Of a stretch of DNA of 64,000 nucleotides, positions 1 through 7,562 are shown in pieces. The position numbers were made by a program, and so were the translations under genes. The notes under the pieces are model-generated. The model saw only the letters and a program-made list of their open reading frames with translations. It did not search any database and had not been told where the DNA came from. Source of the stretch: Sphingopyxis sp. QXT-31 (GTDB lineage: Bacteria > Pseudomonadota > Alphaproteobacteria > Sphingomonadales > Sphingomonadaceae); the NCBI RefSeq assembly GCF_001984035.1, contig NZ_CP019449.1:3596001-3660000 (forward strand), written 5' to 3'. How positions within the stretch are numbered: position 1 is the stretch's first letter; every line of letters starts with the position of its first letter.

Positions 1-2376
1 CTTGCTGACCTTGATCCCGATCAGGCGTGGACGGATGACATTGTCGTAAATGACGCCGCCGGTGCTGCTGATCCCGTCGGGATCGCCGCAGATCGACTCG
101 CCGCACTGCACCCCGGCGTTGATCACGCCGTTGCTGTTGAACAGGTTCGTCGCGAACAGTTCGGCGTCCCAGCTGTCGCCCTTGATGCCGATGCTGACAT
201 CACCGGTCGTATAGGCGCCGAAATTCCCGACGATGCCGTTCTCGAACGGCCGCAGGTCGGACCGGCGCTTGCCGATATGGTTGAGCGCGAACTGGACGTG
301 CGCCTCCATGTCGCCCACCGGGAATTCATAGCGCGCGACAGCGTTGCCCTTGAACTTGGCAGTGACCGGCAGGCGCGATCCAGCGGGGGCGAGCAGCGCA
401 TTGGTCTGGCCCGGCGGATCGATTGTGCAGTCGAACTCGTCGTTGGCGATACGACAGAAATCGCGGCGGATCGTCGCGTCGTTGTAACTGCCGCCCAGGT
501 TCAGCGAGAAACCGCCCTCGCGGAAGTTGATGTCGGCCTCGAACCCGCGGATGCGGGCTATGCCCGCGTTGCGGATCTCGGTCAGCCCGTTGGCGCCCAG
601 GAAGGACAGCTGGATATTGTTCCAATCCTCCTGATAGACTGCACCGTTGAAACGGAAGGGGCCGAAGCTGGTCTTGAAGCCGAACTCGTAATTGTCGAGC
701 GTATCGGGGCCATAGGGGGGCAACGTGCCGCGGCGGTTGATGCCGCCGGGGCGGAAGCCGCGCGACCAGGTGCCATAGATCAAAACATCATCGTTGATCT
801 TGTAGTTCAGGTTCAGCTTGTGGATGAAATCGGTGTCGCTGGTGCTCTTGTCGAGGTTGGTACAGGGCGAACCCGCGACGACCGGCGGGCCGAAGCATAC
901 CGCTTCGCCGGTGCGGCTCGAAAAGCCCGCCGAATAGCCGAAGAAGCCGACCAGGCTGTTGTCGAACTTGTACAGTCGCCCGCCGCCGGTCAGCGTCAGC
1001 TTGTCGGTGATGTCGAAGCTGATTTCGCCGAACGCGGCATAGTCGCGGTCGATGCGCAGCTGCTGGGTCAGCCAGATATTGCTGTCGGTGCCGGTGACGG
1101 TGATCGCGTCGCCGATGCCGTCGATGATGTAATTCTGTTCGATATTATGCGCCTGGCGCTGCCAGAAGAGCCCGCCGATGAAGCGGATACGCGCGTCGGC
1201 GGGCGACGCGACGCGGACTTCGGCGAAGCTGCGCTTATAACGGTCGATGCCCTGGATATATTGGTTCGGATTGACCGGGTCGCCATTATTGTCGGTGAAA
1301 TAGGCGCCATAGCCGTAGAGCGCGTCATAGAAATAGGCATAGTCCGAATAGTCGCTCTCGGTCTCGGTCTTGCGGCGCATATGGCCGCCGGTAACGGTCA
1401 GGTCCCAATTGCCGATCTTGCCCTCGATGGTCATCGCGGCCTGGAACCATTTGTCGTCGCTGCGCTCGGGGTTGTATTGCACCGTCTGCAGCTTGCGGGT
1501 GACCGCGCTCGACCGTTCCTGGGCAAAGCTGCCGTCGGCTTTCTGGATCTGGCCCATCAGCGTCGGACGGATCGTCCAGTCGTCGTCCAGTTCGATGCCG
1601 AGCGCGAGGCGTGCGCCATAGGTGTCGACCTGGTTGTAATTTTCCTCCACCAGATCGGCATTATTCTGGGTGATGCCGCTGGTCGCATAGGTGCGGCTGC
1701 CCGCGATATTGTCGATATAGCCCGCGTCGCGGCGATACCAGCCGACCAGGCGCAGCGCCGCTCTTTCCCCCAGCGAGGCGTTGATGAAGCCTTCGGCGAC
1801 GCCGCCGATGTCGCCGCTCTTGACCGTGTTGAGTTCGAGTCCCGCCGAACCATAGGTGCTGCCCGGATCGGGAGCATTGGTGATCAGCTTGATCGTGCCG
1901 GCCATCGAGCTGGCGCCATAGAGCGTGCCCTGCGGCCCGGCGAGCGCCTCGACGCGCGCGAAGTCATAGGCGTGGATGTCGAGTGCGCCCTGGATCGTCG
2001 TGATCGGCATTTCGTCGAGATAGGTGCCGACGGTCGGCAGCGAGGCCGAGTGGTTCGCGTTCTCGCCCGATGCGACGCCGCGGAAATAGACTTGGCTGAA
2101 ACCGGGGGCGAGCGTCTGGATCGTCACCGAGGGCAGGAATTTGACGACGTCCTGGAATTCCTTGACCTGCAGCTCGTCCAGCCGTTCGGTGCCGATCGCG
2201 GTGATCGCGAGCGGCACGTCCTGCAGATTTTCCTCGCGCTTCGACGCGGTGACGACGATGTCGTCGCTGTCGTTCGTATCGGCCTCCTGTGCCAGCGCCG
2301 TGCCCGACGTGCACAGGATCGTAGTTGCAAGCAAAGCACCGCTGGCGCGTGCCAGTACGGATGTGACGTTACGCAT
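1..2376 (-). CDS. TonB-dependent receptor (3' end cut by window edge)
   Basis: Outer-membrane, TonB-energised uptake receptor. The frame opens at an ATG with a purine-rich GGGGGG stretch just upstream and starts with a signal peptide (MRNVTSVLARASGALL... cleaved near ALAQ), followed by the motif DDIVVTASKREENLQDVP typical of sphingomonad receptors. Next come a plug domain (VYFRGVASGEN, VEALAGPQGTLYG) and a long beta-barrel rich in aromatic strand ends. About 792 codons are present; the frame is still open at base 1 and the last visible residues (IGIKVSK) look like the final strand, so only a few residues should be missing. The substrate cannot be read from sequence. It lies 141 bp downstream of a TPR-sulfotransferase on the same strand, a common neighbour for such receptors (family knowledge). 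Confidence 0.93.
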   Translation of the reverse strand, partial: MRNVTSVLARASGALLATTILCTSGTALAQEADTNDSDDIVVTASKREENLQDVPLAITAIGTERLDELQVKEFQDVVKFLPSVTIQTLAPGFSQVYFRGVASGENANHSASLPTVGTYLDEMPITTIQGALDIHAYDFARVEALAGPQGTLYGASSMAGTIKLITNAPDPGSTYGSAGLELNTVKSGDIGGVAEGFINASLGERAALRLVGWYRRDAGYIDNIAGSRTYATSGITQNNADLVEENYNQVDTYGARLALGIELDDDWTIRPTLMGQIQKADGSFAQERSSAVTRKLQTVQYNPERSDDKWFQAAMTIEGKIGNWDLTVTGGHMRRKTETESDYSDYAYFYDALYGYGAYFTDNNGDPVNPNQYIQGIDRYKRSFAEVRVASPADARIRFIGGLFWQRQAHNIEQNYIIDGIGDAITVTGTDSNIWLTQQLRIDRDYAAFGEISFDITDKLTLTGGGRLYKFDNSLVGFFGYSAGFSSRTGEAVCFGPPVVAGSPCTNLDKSTSDTDFIHKLNLNYKINDDVLIYGTWSRGFRPGGINRRGTLPPYGPDTLDNYEFGFKTSFGPFRFNGAVYQEDWNNIQLSFLGANGLTEIRNAGIARIRGFEADINFREGGFSLNLGGSYNDATIRRDFCRIANDEFDCTIDPPGQTNALLAPAGSRLPVTAKFKGNAVARYEFPVGDMEAHVQFALNHIGKRRSDLRPFENGIVGNFGAYTTGDVSIGIKGDSWDAELFATNLFNSNGVINAGVQCGESICGDPDGISSTGGVIYDNVIRPRLIGIKVSK

Positions 2377-2484
2377 GTGACCCCCCACAAATGACAGCTA
2401 TGTGACGGAGAATGACGCAGTGCAGCGCAAGCGCAAGCATTGTTGGCGACGGAAAGCGGACATTGGTCGAAAATGTCGTCGGCT

Positions 2485-2500
2485 GTTGCCCAAAGGCAAC
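2485..2500. repeat. Short inverted repeat between sulfotransferase and receptor genes
   Basis: GTTGCC-CAAA-GGCAAC, a perfect 6-bp-arm hairpin in the 141-bp gap between the sulfotransferase stop and the receptor start. No T-run follows on the minus strand, so it is not a typical intrinsic terminator. It could be an operator or an mRNA hairpin ahead of the receptor gene; this is inference. Confidence 0.35.
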
Positions 2501-2517
2501 GTTTTGTCCTGCAACCC

Positions 2518-4332
2518 TTATCCGAACGATGCCGGCGCCGCGGGATAGGCGGCGAGCACCGGGCCGAGCGCGTCCTTGAGTGGCCCGAGCCATGCGTCAT
2601 AGGGGCGCCACTGGCCGACGCCGTCGCGGTTGATCGGCCGGCGCACCTGCTCGCTCGACGCGGTACGCACGGCGCGGACATTGGCGTGGAACGCCATGCA
2701 GGCGTCCTCGAATGGCTGCCCCAGAAAGGCGAGCATCGCGCGCACCTCGGCCTCGGGATCGTCGAGCAGGGCCTCGTGGATGACGCGGTGGACGGTTCCC
2801 GGCTGCACTGCGTCGATATGCGCCATCAGCCGCACATAATCGCGGTAATAGGCGCCCATGTCGGCCAGGCCATAGCTGAACGCCTGACCCTTCGCATAAT
2901 GCTGACGGAAGTTCGAAAAGCCGCAGTCGAGCGGGTGGCGCCGCGCGTCGATGATCTTCGCATTGGGCAGGATCAGCCGGATCAGCGGGATATAGAGCCA
3001 ATTGTTCGGCAGTTTGTCGATATAAAAGGGCCGGCCACTTTTCCGCTGGACCGCCGTGTCGGCGAGATATTTTGCACCCAGTTCGGCGAGCTTGTCGGCC
3101 GGTGCCTCGGCGAGCGCGTCGATCCAGCGCCGCCCTTCGCCCTTCGCCGCGCGGCCGAAACCCAAGGCCAGCGCCGGGATGTCGGGCAGCTCCATCGTGC
3201 CCTCGATCGCCGAATGGCTGGCCAATATCTGTTCGACCAGCGTCGATCCGGCGCGCGGCATGCCGAGGATGAAGATGGGGTCGGGGCGCGGGTCGCCCAG
3301 CCCGGCGCGGGCGTCAAAGAAATCGGCGGTGCAGGCGGCGATCGTCGCGTCGACGAGCGCCGTCGTATCCTTCGCCGCATAGCCGAGCTGGCCGCTGCGG
3401 ATCGCATTGCCCTCGGCATAGTGGCGAAAGGCGGGCTCTGCTTCCCCGCCGTCGTCATAGGCCTTGCCGAGCGCGAAATGCAGGTGCAGCCGGTCGTCGT
3501 CACGGGCCGGATCGGCATCGTCGATCGCGGCCAGCGCCGCTGCCATCGTGGCGCGGTCGGCGGCATCGAACCGGATCGTCTTCAGGTTCGCGAGGCTCCA
3601 CCATATCTCGCCGAGCCCCGGTTCGCTGGCAATCCCGCGGCGATAGGCGGCGATGCTGTCCTCTTGCCGCCCGACGGTCTTGAGCATATGGCCATAACTC
3701 ATCCACAGCTTCGCGTGGCCGGGGAAGCGGGTGACCAGCGCCTCGTAAAGCGCCAGCGCCTCGTCATAGCCCCCGATGCGGCCGAGCGCGGCGGCCTTCA
3801 GATTGGCATGCGCGGGATTGTCAGGATCCTCGCCCAGCACCGCGCCCAGCATCTCGGCGGCGTCGGCGAAGCGGTTCTGCTTGTAATAGACGGTGGCGAG
3901 ATTTGCGCGCGCGGCGCCGAAGCCGGGCGCGAGGTCGAGCGCTCGGCTGAGCAGTTTCTCGGCATCGCCATAGCGACCGATGCGCCCCGCCACCTCGGCG
4001 AGCATGCGGATCGCCGCGACGTCGGTCGCATCGGTCCTGAGCCGCGCGCGCAGCGCGCCTTCGGCGTCGGGCAGACGGTTCTCGGCGAGCGCCAGCGCCG
4101 CTTCGACCATGTCGGGATCGTGGATCGTCGCCGCCACCGCATCAAGCGAGGCCGCCTGCGCCTCGGTCTCGCGCCCCAGCGCGCGCAGCGCGTGCGCGGC
4201 GAGCCGATGCGCCGCGGCCGAGGTCGGCACCGCTTCGAGGATCGCGCGCGCCTGTTCGAGCGCGGCAGCGGGCTGGCCGTTCAGCAGGCGGCGGGCGTTG
4301 GCGATCGCGTCGTCGTGCGTGACCGTCGCCAA
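2518..4332 (-). CDS. TPR-repeat sulfotransferase family protein
   Basis: 604 aa. Residues about 20-315 form a run of TPR helices (repeated A-x-x-L...A-x-x-P patterns such as RALDLAPGFGAARANLA). Residues about 353-600 are a sulfotransferase domain: the PAPS 5'-phosphosulfate loop is FILGMPRAGSTLVEQIL (353-369), and DARRHPLDCGFSNF matches the 3'-phosphate-binding region. The family transfers sulfate from PAPS, or is assumed to; the acceptor is unknown. There is no signal peptide, so it is cytosolic. It ends 141 bp before a TonB-dependent receptor and starts 5 bp after the stop of the DsbA-like gene, so the three may be co-transcribed. TPR plus sulfotransferase is a known alphaproteobacterial architecture often seen beside TonB receptors; the link to uptake is inference. 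Confidence 0.88.
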   Translation of the reverse strand: MATVTHDDAIANARRLLNGQPAAALEQARAILEAVPTSAAAHRLAAHALRALGRETEAQAASLDAVAATIHDPDMVEAALALAENRLPDAEGALRARLRTDATDVAAIRMLAEVAGRIGRYGDAEKLLSRALDLAPGFGAARANLATVYYKQNRFADAAEMLGAVLGEDPDNPAHANLKAAALGRIGGYDEALALYEALVTRFPGHAKLWMSYGHMLKTVGRQEDSIAAYRRGIASEPGLGEIWWSLANLKTIRFDAADRATMAAALAAIDDADPARDDDRLHLHFALGKAYDDGGEAEPAFRHYAEGNAIRSGQLGYAAKDTTALVDATIAACTADFFDARAGLGDPRPDPIFILGMPRAGSTLVEQILASHSAIEGTMELPDIPALALGFGRAAKGEGRRWIDALAEAPADKLAELGAKYLADTAVQRKSGRPFYIDKLPNNWLYIPLIRLILPNAKIIDARRHPLDCGFSNFRQHYAKGQAFSYGLADMGAYYRDYVRLMAHIDAVQPGTVHRVIHEALLDDPEAEVRAMLAFLGQPFEDACMAFHANVRAVRTASSEQVRRPINRDGVGQWRPYDAWLGPLKDALGPVLAAYPAAPASFG

Positions 4333-4337
4333 GCGCC

Positions 4338-5975
4338 TCAGCCCTTCGCCCGCGCCTTGGCGACCGCGTCGCGCAGCCCTTCGTAGCCGATCTGGCCTTG
4401 CAGCAGCTGGTCGCCGATCACCCAGGTCGGGGTCGCGTTGAGCTGGAGCTGGCTGGCGATCGCGAGATTGCTGTCGAGTTCGCGCTGGAACAAGGCCTCA
4501 TTCGCGGTCGCGTCGGCGCTGCCGTCGGTGACGACGCCGGCCTTTTCCGCCGCGGCGGCGATCGCGCCGGCGTCGAGCGACGAGGCGCGGAACATCGCAT
4601 GGTGGAAGGCGTCATATTTGCCCTGCCGCGCCGCGGCGAGCGCCATGATCGCGGCGTCGCGGCTCTGCGGCGAGATGATCGGCAGCTCGCGGAACACCAC
4701 TTTCACGCGGCGGTCGCTGCGGATCAGCCGGTCGATGTCGGGCAGGCTCGCGCGGCAGAAGCCGCAGGCATAGTCGGTGAAGACCGTCAGCGTGACATCG
4801 CCGTCGGCATTGCCCGCCCAGGCGCCGGCATAGGGCTTTTCGAGCGCCGGACGGATCGCGTCGATCGCCTTCGCCATCTCGCGGTCGCGCTGCGCCGACA
4901 GCGCTTCGGGAATGATCTGCGGGTTGGCCTTGATATAGTCGGCGACGATCGTCTCGACCTCGCTCTTGCTCATCCCGCCGCCGAGGCGGCCGCCGAGCCA
5001 GAAGGTCGCGCCGAGCAGCAGGACCGCGGCGAGTACGATTGCCCAAAGGGGGGCGGGCAGGGCGAAACCGCCGCCGCTGCCCCCGCCGCCATGGCCGCGC
5101 CCCGGCGGGGGGCGATGCGGCGTGCGGTCGTCGGCGACGGGCGCAGAGATCGACGGCGGCGGGGCTGCGCTGGCGGCCTTGGCGGGCTTCGCCGCGGTCG
5201 GCTTGGGCGCCGCGAGTTCGATCCCCGGCTCGCCCGCGAACAATGGCAGGTCGGGGGCGGCGGGCTTGGCCGCCGCAGCGCTGGCTGAGGCTTCGGCCTC
5301 CTCGAGCGCGAGCAATTGTTCGAGCCCGGAGGGCGGCGGCGCGGCCTCTTCGCGCGGGGCGGGGCGCAGCTTGGTCGCGGCTTCGCCTAGGCTTTCCTTG
5401 CCCGCCTTCGCGGCCTGGCCCAGCGCGTCGCCGGCCTTGCCCGCGACCTCGCCCAGCCCGCGATGCGCGCCGCTCGAAAATTTGCCGACCTTGTCGCCGA
5501 GCGCCATCTTGTCCCATGCCCGCGCGCTCGCCGCGGCGACGGCCGCGCTGCCGCGCGCGGTCCCGCGCCCGGTGGCCTTCGCGGCGCGCGCGGTCGCATC
5601 CGCAGCGCGCCCCGCGATTTCGCGCGAACGGCGCGGGATCTCCATCGCCTCGACGCGCGCCGGGATATCGGCACGCTCACCGACGCGAATCGTCCACACG
5701 GCAAAAGCCCTGCTGCCGTCGCGGACCGCTTTCCACAGCCCGCTCGCCCCGGCCTTCAGCCGCTCGGTATCGACTGCTGGTGCCTTGGGCATACGCTCCT
5801 CGGCGGGATAGCGCGACATGTCGAGGCCGACGGGCGGCACCTCGCGCGGCTTGGCAAGGCCGCTGTCGGGCGCGGCGCCGGGCGCCGGGCGCGGTGGTTC
5901 GGCCGGCGCGGGCGCCGCCGGCGCCGCCGGGTCGCGCAGCCACGGCTGGTAATAATCGTCTTTTTTATCCGTCAC
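4338..5975 (-). CDS. Membrane-anchored DsbA-like thioredoxin-fold protein with long N-terminal extension
   Basis: 545 aa. The C-terminal part (about 335-545) is a DsbA/ScsC-type disulfide oxidoreductase: YACGFC (active-site CGFC at 404-407) and a cis-Pro in NATPTW (P516). A single membrane segment lies at about 307-329, so the catalytic domain should be periplasmic. Ahead of it is an unusual cytosolic region of about 305 residues: Pro/Ala-rich ends around an Ala/Gly/Lys-rich amphipathic stretch (about 110-205) that resembles lipid-binding or histone-tail-like sequence. Stand-alone DsbA proteins of this type are normally about 200-260 aa. Downstream lies the sulfotransferase (5 bp gap), upstream an M48 protease; protease-DsbA adjacency near rne is familiar in Alphaproteobacteria. 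Thiol oxidation is well supported; the role of the extension is unknown. Confidence 0.85.
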   Translation of the reverse strand: MTDKKDDYYQPWLRDPAAPAAPAPAEPPRPAPGAAPDSGLAKPREVPPVGLDMSRYPAEERMPKAPAVDTERLKAGASGLWKAVRDGSRAFAVWTIRVGERADIPARVEAMEIPRRSREIAGRAADATARAAKATGRGTARGSAAVAAASARAWDKMALGDKVGKFSSGAHRGLGEVAGKAGDALGQAAKAGKESLGEAATKLRPAPREEAAPPPSGLEQLLALEEAEASASAAAAKPAAPDLPLFAGEPGIELAAPKPTAAKPAKAASAAPPPSISAPVADDRTPHRPPPGRGHGGGGSGGGFALPAPLWAIVLAAVLLLGATFWLGGRLGGGMSKSEVETIVADYIKANPQIIPEALSAQRDREMAKAIDAIRPALEKPYAGAWAGNADGDVTLTVFTDYACGFCRASLPDIDRLIRSDRRVKVVFRELPIISPQSRDAAIMALAAARQGKYDAFHHAMFRASSLDAGAIAAAAEKAGVVTDGSADATANEALFQRELDSNLAIASQLQLNATPTWVIGDQLLQGQIGYEGLRDAVAKARAKG

Positions 5976-6031
5976 TTGTCGCCCTTATGCATCGCCATCG
6001 CGACGCATTCCCCAATTCGCTTTGCCTGAAT

Positions 6032-7435
6032 CTAGCGCCGTTTGCGCTCGCGTTCCACCTCGGCGCGCGCAACCAGCGAAATATCCTGTGCACGAATCCA
6101 GTCGGGTGACCCTTCGGGCAGGCCCTGCATCGCGAGGTCGGCGTTACGCAGCGCGAGCATCGCCTGTCCACCCTCGAGGCTGTAGCGTTCGGCCGAGGCG
6201 AGCGCGGCGCGCGCCTGATCGCCCTTGTTCGCATAGACGATGCCGAGCTGGTACCAGGCGAAGGGATTCTGATTGTCGAGCGCGACCGCGGTCTTGAGCA
6301 CCTCCTCGGCCTCGGCGAAATTGCCGGGCTCTTCGGTGGCGATCAGCGCATGGCCGAGCGTCGCCGAGATCAGCGGCTGCGACCGCGAGCCTGCGACTGC
6401 CTTGCGCAGCGGCGGGATCGCGTCCTTCGGCCGCCCCGATTCGAGCAGCACCTGCCCCTCGAGTTCCAGGAAATAGGGGTCGTTCGGATCGGCCTTGAGC
6501 AGCCCTTCGACCTCTGTGAGCGCCTTTTGGGGATAGGCGCTCTTGTGCCAGGCATAAGCGCGGGCGTAGCGTGCCGGAACGCTGGTGTTGCTTTCGGGAA
6601 ATTTGCGCAGCGTCCGCTCTGGCTCAGCGATATAGCCTTCGAGCTTGGCCTTCACGCGCTGGAAACGCGCCTCGATCGCGGGGTCGGCGGGTTTTTCCCA
6701 GGCGGGATCGATCATATAGACTTCGCGCAGCGCCTGAATGCGGTCGCCCGACAGCGGGTGGGTGCGGCCATAGGCCTGATCGTCGTCCTGCTTCACCGCA
6801 TAGCGGAACTCGATATTCTGGAGACGCTTGAAGAAGGCAAGGCTGCCGCGTCCGCTGATCCCGGCCTTCGACAGATATTGCGCGCCGGCGGCGTCGGCGG
6901 TCGATTCTTGGACGCGCGTAAAGGCGAGGAACTTGCCCAGCGCGGCCTGCTGACCCGCCATCATGGCGGCCATGCCTGCTTCGCCCGCGCCGGCCGCGAT
7001 CGCCGCGGCGCCGAGCAGCAGGCTGAGCAGCGAGATGTTCGTCGCCGCCTTGGCGCCATCGTTCACCCGGATCGCGTGACCGCCCATCACATGGCCCAGT
7101 TCGTGCGCGAGCACGCCCTGCACCTCTTCGGCGCTGCCTGCGGCCTCGATCAGGCCCGAGAAGACATAGATATCCTGGCTGCCCGCGACGAAGGCGTTGA
7201 TGCTGCGTTCGCCGAGCAGGTGGACGCGGACCTGCCCCGGCTGCAGTCCCGCGGCGACGAGCAGCGGGTCCATCATGTCCTGGAGCAGCGCCTCGGTCTC
7301 GGCATCGCGCAGGATCGACTGCGCCGCCACCGGGCGCACCGCGACCGCAACGAGCAGGATCGCCGTCACCAGCAGCCGGACGAGCGCGCGCCAGGGGTCG
7401 GCGCGCAGGAGATGCTGCGGTGCAGAGAAACTCAT
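6032..7435 (-). CDS. M48 family metalloprotease with TPRs, BepA-like
   Basis: Zinc metalloprotease expected in the periplasm. The motif LAHELGHVMGGH supplies the HExxH ligands (about residue 111), with the third ligand in QESTADAAGAQYL. The C-terminal half carries TPR helices (KTAVALDNQNPFAWYQLG...), giving the BepA/YfgC architecture used for quality control of outer-membrane proteins. I chose the ATG at 7435 because AAGGA lies 8 nt upstream and the product then begins with a plain signal peptide (MSFSAPQHLL... VRPVAAQ). An in-frame ATG at 7480 would add 15 residues before the signal peptide. It sits between the DsbA-like gene and rne, fitting an envelope-folding role. About 467 aa from the chosen start. 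Confidence 0.9.
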   Translation of the reverse strand: MSFSAPQHLLRADPWRALVRLLVTAILLVAVAVRPVAAQSILRDAETEALLQDMMDPLLVAAGLQPGQVRVHLLGERSINAFVAGSQDIYVFSGLIEAAGSAEEVQGVLAHELGHVMGGHAIRVNDGAKAATNISLLSLLLGAAAIAAGAGEAGMAAMMAGQQAALGKFLAFTRVQESTADAAGAQYLSKAGISGRGSLAFFKRLQNIEFRYAVKQDDDQAYGRTHPLSGDRIQALREVYMIDPAWEKPADPAIEARFQRVKAKLEGYIAEPERTLRKFPESNTSVPARYARAYAWHKSAYPQKALTEVEGLLKADPNDPYFLELEGQVLLESGRPKDAIPPLRKAVAGSRSQPLISATLGHALIATEEPGNFAEAEEVLKTAVALDNQNPFAWYQLGIVYANKGDQARAALASAERYSLEGGQAMLALRNADLAMQGLPEGSPDWIRAQDISLVARAEVERERKRR

Positions 7436-7562
7436 GGGGTGCGTCCTTGCGCCGGGCGCCTGAACCTCGACTGAAGCCATAAAAGCCTTGTGGAGTTCAG
7501 CGCGCCCGGACGCAAGGGCGATCGCGGCGACGCGATGGTTGCCGCAGATCAGTTACCGCCAA

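Noticed and set aside
277..2394. Long plus-strand open frame opposite the first TonB receptor
   Set aside because: It mirrors the receptor gene codon by codon, a common artefact in GC-rich DNA; it has no start signal, family motif or sensible composition. The same applies to the long antisense frames at 14444-17161, 35596-37150, 59225-61309 and 61688-63190.
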